Assembly (NCBI GenBank): GCA_965218715.1
Contig: CBDCLY010000017.1
Location: forward strand, 1 to 41,014
Length of the DNA: 41,014 nt
Reading direction: 5' to 3'
From: CBDCLY01 sp965218715
GTDB taxonomy: Bacteria > Bacteroidota > Bacteroidia > Flavobacteriales_E > Vicingaceae
The position numbers were made by a program, and so were the translations under genes. The notes under the pieces are model-generated. The model was not told the DNA's origin. It made no database searches and was given only the letters and a program-made list of their open reading frames with translations. Below, piece by piece: positions 16,527 to 25,938 of the stretch (its first letter is position 1; each line of letters starts with the position of its first letter).

Positions 16527-17408
16527 ATGAAAGCATATGTTTTTCCTGGGCAAGGAGCCCAATTTATTGGAATGGGTAAAGATCTATATGATCAGCATCC
16601 ATCTGCAAAAGCGCTTTTTGATAAAGCCAATGAAATTTTAGGTTTCAACATTACCGAAATCATGTTCAATGGCAGCGATGAGGCCTTGAAGCAAACCAAA
16701 GTGACTCAACCGGCGATATTTCTTCACTCCGTAATTCTTGCGGCTAGTATGGGAGATGAATTTCAACCAGAAATGGCTGCGGGTCATTCCTTAGGGGAAT
16801 TTTCTGCATTGGTTGCTTGTGGAGCGATGAAATTTGAAGATGGTCTCCGATTAGTAGCTAAGAGAGCGAATGCGATGCAAAAGGCTTGCGAAATACAATC
16901 CTCTACGATGGCGGCCATATTAGGCTTAGAAGATCAGGTTGTTGAAGACATTTGCAAAAAGATTGAAGGAGTTGTGGTTCCTGCCAATTATAATTGCCTA
17001 GGTCAATTGGTGATTTCTGGTAGTGTAAAATCCATTGAATTGGCCTGTGAAGCATTAAAAGAAGCTGGTGCAAAAAGAGCATTGATTCTTCCTGTTGGTG
17101 GAGCTTTCCACTCGCCTTTAATGGAACCAGCAAAAATTGAACTTGAGGCAGCTATCAAGGAAACTATCATTCAAGAACCGAGGTGCCCAATTTATCAAAA
17201 TGTTGTTGCCAAACCAGTGATTAATCCAGACGAAATAAAAAAGAATTTGATTGATCAATTAACAGGAGCTGTTAGATGGACTCAAATTATGAATGAAATG
17301 CTTTCCGACGGCGCATCAAGCTTTACTGAAGTTGGACCCGGGAAAGTTTTGCAAGGTTTAGTTAAAAAAGTCGACAGAGCAATGGCAACATTAAGTGCAA
17401 GCCTTTAA
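16527..17408 (+). CDS. fabD: Malonyl-CoA:ACP transacylase
   Basis: 293 residues. The N-terminal FPGQGAQ, the nucleophile S88 in GHSLGE and the catalytic H195 in GAFHSPLM are all in place, and FTEVGPGKVLQGL closes the fold. It loads malonate onto acyl carrier protein for fatty acid synthesis. It starts 9 bases after the BI-1-like gene and ends 2 bases before the proline dehydrogenase gene, so it belongs to the plus-strand operon rather than to a fab cluster. Confidence 0.96.
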   Translation: MKAYVFPGQGAQFIGMGKDLYDQHPSAKALFDKANEILGFNITEIMFNGSDEALKQTKVTQPAIFLHSVILAASMGDEFQPEMAAGHSLGEFSALVACGAMKFEDGLRLVAKRANAMQKACEIQSSTMAAILGLEDQVVEDICKKIEGVVVPANYNCLGQLVISGSVKSIELACEALKEAGAKRALILPVGGAFHSPLMEPAKIELEAAIKETIIQEPRCPIYQNVVAKPVINPDEIKKNLIDQLTGAVRWTQIMNEMLSDGASSFTEVGPGKVLQGLVKKVDRAMATLSASL

Positions 17409-17410
17409 AC

Positions 17411-18586
17411 ATGATCTCCTTCCAAAACACCGAAAAGGCATTTCAGAGTAAATCAAAGGCAGAACTTAAAAAAGCCCAATTTGTATTTCAACTGATTGCT
17501 CTTCCTTGGTTAAATAAAATTGGTACTGGTTTATTGTCCTTTTCACTAAAAATTGGCTTGCCTGTTAAAGGGATTGTAAAGGCCAGTGTCTTTAACCATT
17601 TCTGCGGAGGAGAAACCATTATTGATTGTCAGTCAACTATGGAAAACCTTGCAAAACACAAGGTGCAAACAATTTTAGATTATTCTGTAGAAGGAAAACA
17701 AGAGGATAAAGATTTTGATCGCTGTTTATCCATTGCCCTAGAAGCTATGGAGCGCTCAAAAGAAGTTAATTTCATTCCTTTTTGTGTGATCAAATTAACC
17801 GGCTTAATTCCTTTTCATTTGCTAGAAAAACAAAGCAGTAAGGCTAAATTAAATGAACAAGAAACTAAGAATTGGATTAAGGGTCTATCTCGAGTAGAGT
17901 CGATTGCAGAAGCCGCTGCAAAGTGTAAAACACCCTTGATGATTGATGCCGAAGAAACTTGGATTCAAGATGCCATTGATGAAGTTGCTTTAGAATTGAT
18001 GAAAAAATACAATAAAGAGTCCTGTATTATCTATAATACTGCTCAAATGTATCGGCATGATCGTTTAGACTATCTCCAAGAACTTTGCAAATTGGCTAAA
18101 ACAGAAGGCTTCCTAATGGGAATTAAAATAGTTAGAGGTGCCTATATGGAAAAGGAAAGAGAGAGAGCATTGGAAAAAAATTACCCTTCCCCTATTCAGA
18201 AAGATAAAGAATCTACTGATAAGGATTATGATGAAGCATTAAAATTTTGCATTAAAGAGAGTGCGATATTTTCAATTTGTGCAGGAACACATAATGAGAA
18301 GAGCTCCTTACTATTGACCGAATTGATGCAGCAATTTAACATTAAGGCTGATGATAGTAAATTCTTCTTTGCACAATTGTTAGGCATGAGTGACCACATT
18401 AGTTTTAACCTTAGCGATGCTGGTTTTCAAGTTGCTAAATACGTCCCTTTTGGACCAGTAAAAGATGTGATGCCCTATTTGATTCGAAGAGCCAATGAAA
18501 ATAGCTCAATTGCAGGACAAACAAGTAGAGAATTAAGCTTAATAAAGGAAGAAAGGAAAAGAAGAAAAACAATGCACAGCTCATGA
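17411..18586 (+). CDS. Proline dehydrogenase (PRODH domain only)
   Basis: 391 residues of an FAD-linked TIM-barrel, the short monofunctional form without a P5C dehydrogenase fusion. The diagnostic segments are KIVRGAYMEKERERA, CAGTHNEKSS, LLGMSDHISF and, at the C-terminus, YVPFGPVKDVMPYLIRRANEN with the substrate-binding arginines. It oxidises proline to pyrroline-5-carboxylate and passes electrons to membrane quinone. It overlaps the EI24 gene by four bases (ATGA), and the menaquinone gene mqnA follows. The placement next to quinone synthesis is notable. Confidence 0.93.
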   Translation: MISFQNTEKAFQSKSKAELKKAQFVFQLIALPWLNKIGTGLLSFSLKIGLPVKGIVKASVFNHFCGGETIIDCQSTMENLAKHKVQTILDYSVEGKQEDKDFDRCLSIALEAMERSKEVNFIPFCVIKLTGLIPFHLLEKQSSKAKLNEQETKNWIKGLSRVESIAEAAAKCKTPLMIDAEETWIQDAIDEVALELMKKYNKESCIIYNTAQMYRHDRLDYLQELCKLAKTEGFLMGIKIVRGAYMEKERERALEKNYPSPIQKDKESTDKDYDEALKFCIKESAIFSICAGTHNEKSSLLLTELMQQFNIKADDSKFFFAQLLGMSDHISFNLSDAGFQVAKYVPFGPVKDVMPYLIRRANENSSIAGQTSRELSLIKEERKRRKTMHSS

Positions 18587-19362
18587 GCACTATTAAGGAA
18601 ATACAAATAGGATTAAATCAATATGGAAAGGCGCTTCCTTTCATATTGAAGAATAAATTGTCCTACCTTTTCCTTTTCCCTCTTGCACTAAATTTATTGC
18701 TTTTCTTTCTAGGGTTTAGTTTGGCTGGAGGTCTAAGTGAAATGGCTATCGATGCTTTGAATGCAAGTTGGCAACCAGAAACATGGACTTTCTGGGGAGC
18801 AGAAATTATTGCCGGCACTCTCGGCTTCATCGTCTGGTTCATTCTAAAATTGTTTCTTATTATTTTCTTTGCTTTTGTTGGTGGCTACTTGGTATTGATC
18901 ATCTTAGCCCCAGTTTTAGGATTTGTTTCTGAGAAAACAGAACAGATAGTAAATGGCAAGGATTTTCCTTTCAACCTAAGCCAATTAATTAAGGACATGA
19001 TTCGTGGAATATTATTAGCAGTTAGAAACTTTTTTTATGAATTGTTTTTTATTCTATTGTTGTTCCTATTAAGTTTTATTCCCGTCATAGGATTGATTAC
19101 CGCCCCAATTTTGTTTGTTCTATCCGCCTACTTTTATGGCTTTTCTTTTATTGACTATACCAGTGAAAGGCGAAAAGTTGGTTTAAAAGACAGTGTTCAT
19201 TATGTAAAAAGACATAAAGGATTAGCAATTGGAAGTGGAAGTGTTTATGCAGGCGTTTTATTAATTCCAATTATAGGTGTGAGTTTGGCAGGTTTTATTG
19301 CAATAATAAGTACCGTTGCAGCCACCCTTTCAATAATTGAAATGGAAAAACAAAAGGCTTAA
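18583..19362 (+). CDS. EI24-domain membrane protein (CysZ-like fold)
   Basis: 259 residues with hydrophobic stretches at about 25-50, 70-90, 93-118, 145-180 and 215-250. The start, GLNQYGKALPFILKNKLSYLF, and the central FIPVIGLITAPILFVLSAYFYGFSFIDY match the EI24/CysZ-like family. CysZ itself is a sulfate permease, but many Bacteroidota members are uncharacterised, so I do not assign sulfate transport. No sulfur gene is nearby. Translation is coupled to the proline dehydrogenase by a four-base overlap. Confidence 0.85.
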   Translation: MSTIKEIQIGLNQYGKALPFILKNKLSYLFLFPLALNLLLFFLGFSLAGGLSEMAIDALNASWQPETWTFWGAEIIAGTLGFIVWFILKLFLIIFFAFVGGYLVLIILAPVLGFVSEKTEQIVNGKDFPFNLSQLIKDMIRGILLAVRNFFYELFFILLLFLLSFIPVIGLITAPILFVLSAYFYGFSFIDYTSERRKVGLKDSVHYVKRHKGLAIGSGSVYAGVLLIPIIGVSLAGFIAIISTVAATLSIIEMEKQKA

Positions 19363-19372
19363 TTCCTTTATC

Positions 19373-20131
19373 ATGTCCCATTCCCCAATACGTATTTCTA
19401 TTGTCTCCTATCTAAACACCATTCCAATGGTTTATGGATTGGAACAAGATTCAAAGTTGAAAGGAAGAATGGAAATCAGCTATGATATTCCATCGGTTTG
19501 TGCTCAAAAATTAAAAAACAATGAAATTGATTTAGGCTTGGTTCCTGTGGCCATAATACCAGAAATTGAGCCTCATTTCTTATTGGAAAAACATTGCATC
19601 GGTGCATTTAAAAAAGTAGATACTGTCTTGCTTCTTAGTGATGTTCCGTTGAATGAGATAGAACATGTATTTCTCGACTATCAATCTAAGACTTCAGTTA
19701 ATTTATGCAAATTACTTTTCAAAAATCATTGGAAGCAATCGGTAAATTTTTTGGATGCTAAAAAAGAGTATGAATCCAATATCAAAGGGACAAAAGCAGG
19801 AGTAATTATTGGTGATAGAACTTTTACTTTAGAAAGGAATTATCAATATCAATACGATCTTTCAGAGGCCTGGTATGAACATACAGGCTTGCCATTCGTT
19901 TTTGCAGCTTGGGTGGCGAATAAGCCACTTGATGAGGACTTTATTTCTAATTTTGAATTGGCTATAAAGTATGGAATTGAACACATTTCTGAAGCCATTT
20001 CGGCAAGTGAACAGAAAAAAATTGACTCACTTAGCTTGAGCAATTACCTCAACAATTCCATCGATTATAGATTTGACGAAGCCAAGAAAAAAGCATTGGA
20101 TCGATTTCTCATGGAATTGAAGAACCTTTAA
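19373..20131 (+). CDS. mqnA: Chorismate dehydratase (futalosine pathway, MqnA)
   Basis: 252 residues of the MqnA/MqnD solute-binding-like fold. ISIVSYLNTIPMVYGLE at the start, EIDLGLVPVAIIPE and FLDYQSKTSVNL are typical of MqnA. It dehydrates chorismate to 3-[(1-carboxyvinyl)oxy]benzoate, the first step of futalosine-type menaquinone synthesis. The ATG at 19373 is preferred to an in-frame start at 19337, which lies inside the EI24 gene. The stop overlaps the convergent priA stop by four bases. mqnB and mqnD lie about 7 kb away on the other strand; mqnC and mqnE are not in the window. Confidence 0.94.
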   Translation: MSHSPIRISIVSYLNTIPMVYGLEQDSKLKGRMEISYDIPSVCAQKLKNNEIDLGLVPVAIIPEIEPHFLLEKHCIGAFKKVDTVLLLSDVPLNEIEHVFLDYQSKTSVNLCKLLFKNHWKQSVNFLDAKKEYESNIKGTKAGVIIGDRTFTLERNYQYQYDLSEAWYEHTGLPFVFAAWVANKPLDEDFISNFELAIKYGIEHISEAISASEQKKIDSLSLSNYLNNSIDYRFDEAKKKALDRFLMELKNL

Positions 20132-22608
20132 TAAGGATCTACATCAAGAATTACGCGCAAGCTCTTGTACTTTTTTTCTGATTTAAAGGCTTGAATTTCT
20201 TTAAGCAGAATCGATTTGCTTTTTTTCAATGAAATACCTTCTTCCAATTTCAATAAGATATTTTGTTGATATAAGTTTCTAATTCTTGCAACCCCTGGTG
20301 CCTCTGGACCTAAGATACGATCTCCAAATAAGCTCTTTAATCGATTTCCCAAGTAAATTGCACCTTGTTCATTTAAATTAAGATCTGCATGCTTAAGGCT
20401 AATTTGAATCAATCGATAGAATGGTGGATAGTGATAATTTCTTCGATCAATGATTTCATTCTTCATCATGCCTTCGTAATCATTGTTAATTACTTGTTGT
20501 ATGATTTTATGATCTGGATTATAACTCTGAATCATCACCTTCCCTCTTTCATTCTTTCTCCCCGCTCTTCCTGCCACCTGAGCCATCAATTGAAATGATC
20601 TTTCATAGGCTCTAAAATCGGGAAAATGAAGCATATGATCAGCATTTAGCACACCAACCAAAGCAACATGATCGAAATCTAATCCTTTACTCACCATTTG
20701 GGTTCCTACTAAAATATCAACCTCCCGATCTTGGAAAGATTGAATGATTTGATGATAGGCTTTTTTAGCTCTGGTAGTATCATGGTCCATTCGTAAGACC
20801 TTGGCCTTAGGAAGAATTTCTTTCAACTCTTCCTCTATTTGTTCAGTACCAAAGCCTTTCAATTGCAAATTACTATCTCCACAGGCAGGACATTGAAGTG
20901 GCTTTTCTATAGCATAACCACAATAATGGCAATTCAATTCATTTTTAAACTTATGGTAATTCAGACTGACATCACAATTAATGCATTGGGGAGAGTTACC
21001 ACAAGTTTCACAAATCATAAATGGAGCATATCCTCTCCTATTTTGAAAAAGAATAATCTGTTTTCCAGCATCAATACTCTCTTGCATCGCATCGATTAAA
21101 TCCTTAGAAAAATTACCATGCATCTCACGCCGCTTATTGGCTCTTTTTATATCGATGCATAAAATCTCTGGCAATTGAATTTCACCGTATCGCTTAAACA
21201 GTGAGACATAGGCATATTTACCCGATTTTGCATGACTCATGCTTTCTATCGATGGAGTTGCTGTTCCTAATAGCACCTTCGCACCTTGTTGCATTGCAAG
21301 AGCAATACTAGCATCTCTTGCATGGTATCTAGGTGCTGGATCTTGCTGCTTAAAGGTAGGCTCATGCTCTTCATCTACAATGACCAATCCCAGATTTGCA
21401 AAGGGTAAAAACAAAGCAGATCGTGCACCAACAATTATTTGGAAAGAATTGGATGTATTTGCTTTCATCACTCTATTCCAAACCTCAACACGTTCATTTT
21501 CATTGAATTTGGAATGAAAAACGCCTAATTTTTGGGCGAAGACCACCTGCAAGCGATGAACGATTTGAGTGGTAAGTGCTATTTCAGGTAGCAGCAATAA
21601 TACTTGCTTACCAAGGTCAATCTGCTCTTGTATTAAATGAATATAAATCTCAGTCTTTCCTGCGGAAGTTACCCCATGAAATAAACAGACTGATTTGGAA
21701 AGGAAACCGTTTTGAATTGATTTCAAGGAATTCTTCTGAGCGTCGCTTAAGGTTGGAAGTCCTGATTCCGAATAATTTCCTAATAAACGGTTGGTAGCTA
21801 CTTTTTTTATACAAACAATTTCTTTCCTTTCCAGTTCCTTTATTTGAGCGGGACTTGCATTCACTAATGCCATCAAGTCCTTTTTTCTAACGGGTCTTTC
21901 ATTTGAGGTTCCCCAATTGGATTGACTAATTAGGGCCATCAATACAGATAATTGCTTCGGGGCCTTTTCCAATTCATTAAAAACTCTCCCCAGCACTTCT
22001 TCTTGTTGAACTGCTGGATGCAGCTCTACATAATCAATCAGTTTTGGTTTGTACCTTGATTTGATTTCTTCTTGTGTGATAACTATTCCAGCATCAATCA
22101 AAAGCTTCACTTTTGCGTGAACATACTTTACATTAAGGATTTGAGCAATCTCGCTTAAATCCAATACTTGCCGAATTTCCATGGCCTCAACAAGCAAATA
22201 GGCTTCATCACTTATCGACTTAACTTTTTCAGCATAATCAGGATGCAGTACTACTTTTGTTTCACTGGCAAGTCTTAATCCAGATGGTAATGCGGCTAGC
22301 ATTATTTCGCCCAATTGAGCTAAATAGTATTCGCTTATCCACATCCAAAATTTTAAATGTTTTTGATTGACAATTGGTTCTTCGTCAATAATCTCATGAA
22401 AATATTTTGCCAGATGGGTACTGGGTGCTGTTTCAGTAATTCCAGTAATTAATCCGGCATAAAGTTTATTCCCCTTTCCAAATTGAACGATAACCCTTTT
22501 TCCGATAGCAATGCTTTCATTGGCTTCATGAGGCACACGATAAGTATATGCTTTTGAAATGGCCAATGGAAGTAGCACGTCTACAAAGTATGTTTTACGA
22601 TTGCTCAT
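20128..22608 (-). CDS. priA: Primosomal replication restart helicase PriA
   Basis: 826 residues. The N-terminal DNA-binding domain (about 1-110, starting YFVDVLLPLAISKAYTYRVP) is followed by a superfamily 2 helicase with Walker A GVTSAGKTE (312-320), DEEH (412-415) and GTATPS. The eight-cysteine zinc-binding insert starts CETCGNSPQCINC and ends CPACG. Helicase motifs V and VI (GTQMVSKGLDFDHV, QVAGRAGR) are intact. It restarts collapsed replication forks. It lies downstream of the THUMP methyltransferase gene with a 31-base gap. Confidence 0.97.
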   Translation of the reverse strand: MSNRKTYFVDVLLPLAISKAYTYRVPHEANESIAIGKRVIVQFGKGNKLYAGLITGITETAPSTHLAKYFHEIIDEEPIVNQKHLKFWMWISEYYLAQLGEIMLAALPSGLRLASETKVVLHPDYAEKVKSISDEAYLLVEAMEIRQVLDLSEIAQILNVKYVHAKVKLLIDAGIVITQEEIKSRYKPKLIDYVELHPAVQQEEVLGRVFNELEKAPKQLSVLMALISQSNWGTSNERPVRKKDLMALVNASPAQIKELERKEIVCIKKVATNRLLGNYSESGLPTLSDAQKNSLKSIQNGFLSKSVCLFHGVTSAGKTEIYIHLIQEQIDLGKQVLLLLPEIALTTQIVHRLQVVFAQKLGVFHSKFNENERVEVWNRVMKANTSNSFQIIVGARSALFLPFANLGLVIVDEEHEPTFKQQDPAPRYHARDASIALAMQQGAKVLLGTATPSIESMSHAKSGKYAYVSLFKRYGEIQLPEILCIDIKRANKRREMHGNFSKDLIDAMQESIDAGKQIILFQNRRGYAPFMICETCGNSPQCINCDVSLNYHKFKNELNCHYCGYAIEKPLQCPACGDSNLQLKGFGTEQIEEELKEILPKAKVLRMDHDTTRAKKAYHQIIQSFQDREVDILVGTQMVSKGLDFDHVALVGVLNADHMLHFPDFRAYERSFQLMAQVAGRAGRKNERGKVMIQSYNPDHKIIQQVINNDYEGMMKNEIIDRRNYHYPPFYRLIQISLKHADLNLNEQGAIYLGNRLKSLFGDRILGPEAPGVARIRNLYQQNILLKLEEGISLKKSKSILLKEIQAFKSEKKYKSLRVILDVDPY

Positions 22609-22639
22609 TGGTTCATTCAGTTTGGCTGAGGAATGAAGA

Positions 22640-23983
22640 TTATTCCGTTTCTTTTCTTTTGCTAGTTCTTGATTTTTCTTCTTTTAGCTTGCCTTCAAAG
22701 ATATCATAACGTCTAAATTGGCATTCCAATTTACCATTCATTACTGGAATCTTTTTGCTTGGTTTTAATCCAAGGTTTTCAAATGAAGTAAAATCCGAAG
22801 AAATGATCCAAGCCTGCCAATTGGTGTATTCATGCTTTAGGGTTGAACCAATTTTTGAATAGAAGTCAGGTAATCCTTCCCTCAACTCTAAGCGTTCTCC
22901 ATAGGGAGGATTCATCACAATAATCCCTGAATCAGAGGGAGCTTTTGCCATGAAGAAATCTTCTTGCTCTAAATTGATGCTTTTCCTCATGTTGGCGGCA
23001 TTGATATTTACTCGAGTTGCCCTGATGTTGTTTGACTGAACCTCACGGCTAAATATATTAACTTGCAAGGGCTTATAGGCGGCTTGGGCTTCGTTAAGTA
23101 CTTCCGATAACAGCGCTTGATCATAATCTGACCAATTCTCAAATGCAAAATGAGTTCGAGCAAAATTGGGTGGCACATTGCATGCAAGCAAAGCCGCTTC
23201 AATCGCAATGGTTCCTGAACCTGTCATGGGGTCAAGAAAATCACATTCGCCTTTCCAACCGGTTTTCAAAATTAAACCAGCAGCAAGGCATTCATTTATT
23301 GGTGCAAAGTGACGTTCTTGTCGGTACCCACGTTTAAACAATGGATCTCCTGAACTATCAATTGATATGTTTACTTGATTGCCTTGAATGTGCAAGTGGA
23401 ACTTAAGGTCTGGCTGATCTCTTTCTACGTTCGGTCGCTTTTGTCCAACTTTTCTAAATCGGTCTACAATGGCATCCTTTAATTTTAATGCAGCAAATTG
23501 CGAATGGGTGAAATCCTCAGAATGAACAGAAAAATCGATAGAAAATGATTTATCAGAAGGAAACAAAGATTCCCATGGAAGCTTTAAAGCCTCTTCATAA
23601 AGAGAGTCTGGCCCGGTAGCCTTAAAATGATAAATTGGTTTTAAAATTTTCAAAGCGGTTCTCAACCAAATGTTAGCCTTGTACAATAGCTTTAAGTCAC
23701 CAGAAAATTGAATGGCCCTTTTCTGTTTTCTTATTCTATTGGCGCCAATATCAATTAGCTCTTGCTCCAATTGATCTTCTAAGTTTTGCATACAAGTTGC
23801 CACCAACTCATAATGCCCTTCAGGAAGATGAGAATAATTCACTTTTGCCTCTACTGGAGAAACTTCTTTCTTTTGCTCGCTAATTCGGCTTGGTTTATTT
23901 GGAGATTTTTTAGCCTTTTTAATGTTCAGCTTCTTAAAAATATCTTTCCCAGATTGATCTTTCTTATCACTAGAATCTTCCAT
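22640..23983 (-). CDS. THUMP-domain class I rRNA methyltransferase (RlmL N-terminal half-like)
   Basis: 447 residues. A Lys/Ser-rich extension (about 1-48) precedes the THUMP RNA-binding domain (about 55-170) and a Rossmann methyltransferase. The SAM site is DPMTGSGTIAIEAAL (251 onward) and the catalytic NPPYGERL is at 358-365, the motif of N2-guanine methyltransferases. It most resembles the RlmL (YcbY) N-terminal half, which makes m2G2445 in 23S rRNA. The RlmK half is absent, as in most non-gammaproteobacterial members. The basic extension could aid ribosome binding, which is inference. Confidence 0.9.
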   Translation of the reverse strand: MEDSSDKKDQSGKDIFKKLNIKKAKKSPNKPSRISEQKKEVSPVEAKVNYSHLPEGHYELVATCMQNLEDQLEQELIDIGANRIRKQKRAIQFSGDLKLLYKANIWLRTALKILKPIYHFKATGPDSLYEEALKLPWESLFPSDKSFSIDFSVHSEDFTHSQFAALKLKDAIVDRFRKVGQKRPNVERDQPDLKFHLHIQGNQVNISIDSSGDPLFKRGYRQERHFAPINECLAAGLILKTGWKGECDFLDPMTGSGTIAIEAALLACNVPPNFARTHFAFENWSDYDQALLSEVLNEAQAAYKPLQVNIFSREVQSNNIRATRVNINAANMRKSINLEQEDFFMAKAPSDSGIIVMNPPYGERLELREGLPDFYSKIGSTLKHEYTNWQAWIISSDFTSFENLGLKPSKKIPVMNGKLECQFRRYDIFEGKLKEEKSRTSKRKETE

Positions 23984-24135
23984 GCTGTAAACTTAATGAT
24001 TAGTATCTCGAAAGGTTCTTAAACCGCTTATAATTTCAGACAAAAATCTAAATCATTGCCTATTCATAAAATCTATTCATTGGGGCATTTACTCTTGTGA
24101 TTTTGTTATTTTTATCGCAATTCGAGAAAAAATTT

Positions 24136-25893
24136 ATGTACTTATCTGCCTTAGACTGGATCATTATTGTTGCCTATTTATGCCTAAGCCTTGCTATTGG
24201 GCTTTATTATAGAAAACAAGCTAGTAAAAGTTTAAACGATTTTTTCCTTGGAGGCAGACAGTTGCCTTGGTACCTCGCAGGAATTTCCATGGTGGCAACC
24301 ACATTTGCAGCAGATACTCCACTTTGGGTGACAGAAAAAATTGCTCAGCATGGTGTTTCAGGAAATTGGCTTTGGTGGAACATGCTCATTGGAGGAATGC
24401 TAACCACTTTCTTTTTTGCTCAATTGTGGCGAAGGTCTGAAGTATTAACAGAATTAGAATTTATTGAATTTAGATACAGCGGAAAACCTGCTGCTTTTCT
24501 GCGTGGGTTTAAAGCCGTTTATATGGGAATCTTTCTCAACTCGATAGTTATCGGATGGGTAAATGCTGCCCTTGCCTCCATACTAATGGTATTTTTCGAT
24601 TTGGATGCAGATCAAACCTTTTACATAATAATTGTAGCCATGGTATTGGTAGCTGTTTATGCTGGGCTGTCCGGATTAAAGGGAGTAGTTATTACAGACA
24701 CCATACAGTTTTTCATTGCCATGGCCGGATGTATCATCTTGGCAATCATTGTGCTTCAATCTGAAAAAGTAGGAGGAATTCAGGGTTTAAAAGAACAACT
24801 TCCGGCATGGAGGTTTGACTTCTTTCCAAGCTTTGATTCAGAAAATGCAAATGAATCAATCGGAACATATAGCTTGAGCATTGGTGCATTCTTAAGCTTT
24901 GGATTGGTACAATGGTGGGCAAGTTGGTACCCAGGAGCTGAACCAGGTGGAGGCGGTTACATTGCTCAAAGAATGATGAGTGCAAAAGATGAAAAGCATG
25001 CAGTTTATGCAACCCTGTTCTTTCAAATAGCACATTATTGCATTCGACCCTGGCCATGGATCATTGTTGGTTTGGCTGCCCTTGTGCTATATCCTGAATT
25101 GAGCATAGAAGAATCTAGAAATGGTTTTGTTATGGCCATGAAAGATTATTTACCAAGTGGTTTAAAAGGATTGCTTTTGGTTGCTTTTTTAGCAGCATAC
25201 ATGAGCACTATTTCTACACAATTGAATTGGGGTGCCAGTTACCTCACCAACGATTTGTATAAGCGATTTCTTGAGAAAAAATCTTCAAAAAGAAAAGATC
25301 CACAAAAGCATTACATTTTTATGGCTCGAGTATTTACCCTATTAATCATGGTTTTCGCTGTTTTTGCCACCTCTCAAATTAAAAGCATCGATGGTGCTGC
25401 AACTTTTTTAATAGAATGTGGGGCAGGATTGGGATTGGTATTAATTTTAAGGTGGTATTGGTGGAGGATTAACGCATGGTCTGAAATTGTAGCAAGCACT
25501 GCTCCTTTCCTTGGCTACTTCCTCTCGAATAATATCCTGGAATTAGAACACCCAAATAACTTTTTATTTACTGTTGGTTTTAGCTCAATATGCTGGATTA
25601 GCGCAACCTTCATCAGTAAACCAAGCGACTTCAAGATTTTGACCACATTCTATAAGAAGGTTCGGCCCATGGGAGCATGGGGGCCTTTTGCCTTAACAAC
25701 TAAACATAAAGGGCTTGCTCCACTTTTCTTTTGTTGGGCATCTTCCATCGTGTTGGTCTATTCTTGTCTATTTGCTATTGGTGATTTCATCTTTCAAAAT
25801 TACATGGACGCACTTGTTTCGAGTGCAATAGCTGTTACTGCTAGTCTTATCCTAAGAAATCAATTGAAAAAAACTTCTCTTTTTGATAAATAG
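24136..25893 (+). CDS. Sodium:solute symporter family protein (SSSF/SLC5)
   Basis: 585 residues with about 13-14 membrane segments. The start, ALDWIIIVAYLCLSLAIGLYY, then SLNDFFLGGRQLPWYLAG and TTFAADTPL are the standard first-helix and sodium-site regions of the family. The conserved YAGLSGLKGVVITDTIQFF follows. The solute cannot be read; related Bacteroidota proteins are annotated broadly as sugar, amino-acid or sialic-acid symporters. I prefer the ATG at 24136 to a GTG at 24097 because the first helix begins immediately after it. The preceding 152 bases hold no gene and only a weak -7-like box (TATTTTTA, 24107-24114). Confidence 0.9.
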   Translation: MYLSALDWIIIVAYLCLSLAIGLYYRKQASKSLNDFFLGGRQLPWYLAGISMVATTFAADTPLWVTEKIAQHGVSGNWLWWNMLIGGMLTTFFFAQLWRRSEVLTELEFIEFRYSGKPAAFLRGFKAVYMGIFLNSIVIGWVNAALASILMVFFDLDADQTFYIIIVAMVLVAVYAGLSGLKGVVITDTIQFFIAMAGCIILAIIVLQSEKVGGIQGLKEQLPAWRFDFFPSFDSENANESIGTYSLSIGAFLSFGLVQWWASWYPGAEPGGGGYIAQRMMSAKDEKHAVYATLFFQIAHYCIRPWPWIIVGLAALVLYPELSIEESRNGFVMAMKDYLPSGLKGLLLVAFLAAYMSTISTQLNWGASYLTNDLYKRFLEKKSSKRKDPQKHYIFMARVFTLLIMVFAVFATSQIKSIDGAATFLIECGAGLGLVLILRWYWWRINAWSEIVASTAPFLGYFLSNNILELEHPNNFLFTVGFSSICWISATFISKPSDFKILTTFYKKVRPMGAWGPFALTTKHKGLAPLFFCWASSIVLVYSCLFAIGDFIFQNYMDALVSSAIAVTASLILRNQLKKTSLFDK

Positions 25894-25894
25894 T

Positions 25895-25902
25895 TATCTT
25901 TA
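25895..25902 (+). promoter_or_regulatory. Probable -7 element (TATCTTTA) for the lipoprotein gene
   Basis: Seven of eight positions match TAnnTTTG. It lies 36 bases before the ATG at 25939 but only 6 before the alternative ATG at 25909, so it favours the later start. No -33 box was assigned. Confidence 0.3.
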
Positions 25903-25938
25903 CGCTTTATGAAAATTCTAAACACTAATAGACCCAAC

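Noticed and set aside
18583..19362. Naming the EI24 protein CysZ (sulfate permease)
   Set aside because: Only the general fold is shared and no sulfur assimilation genes are nearby.
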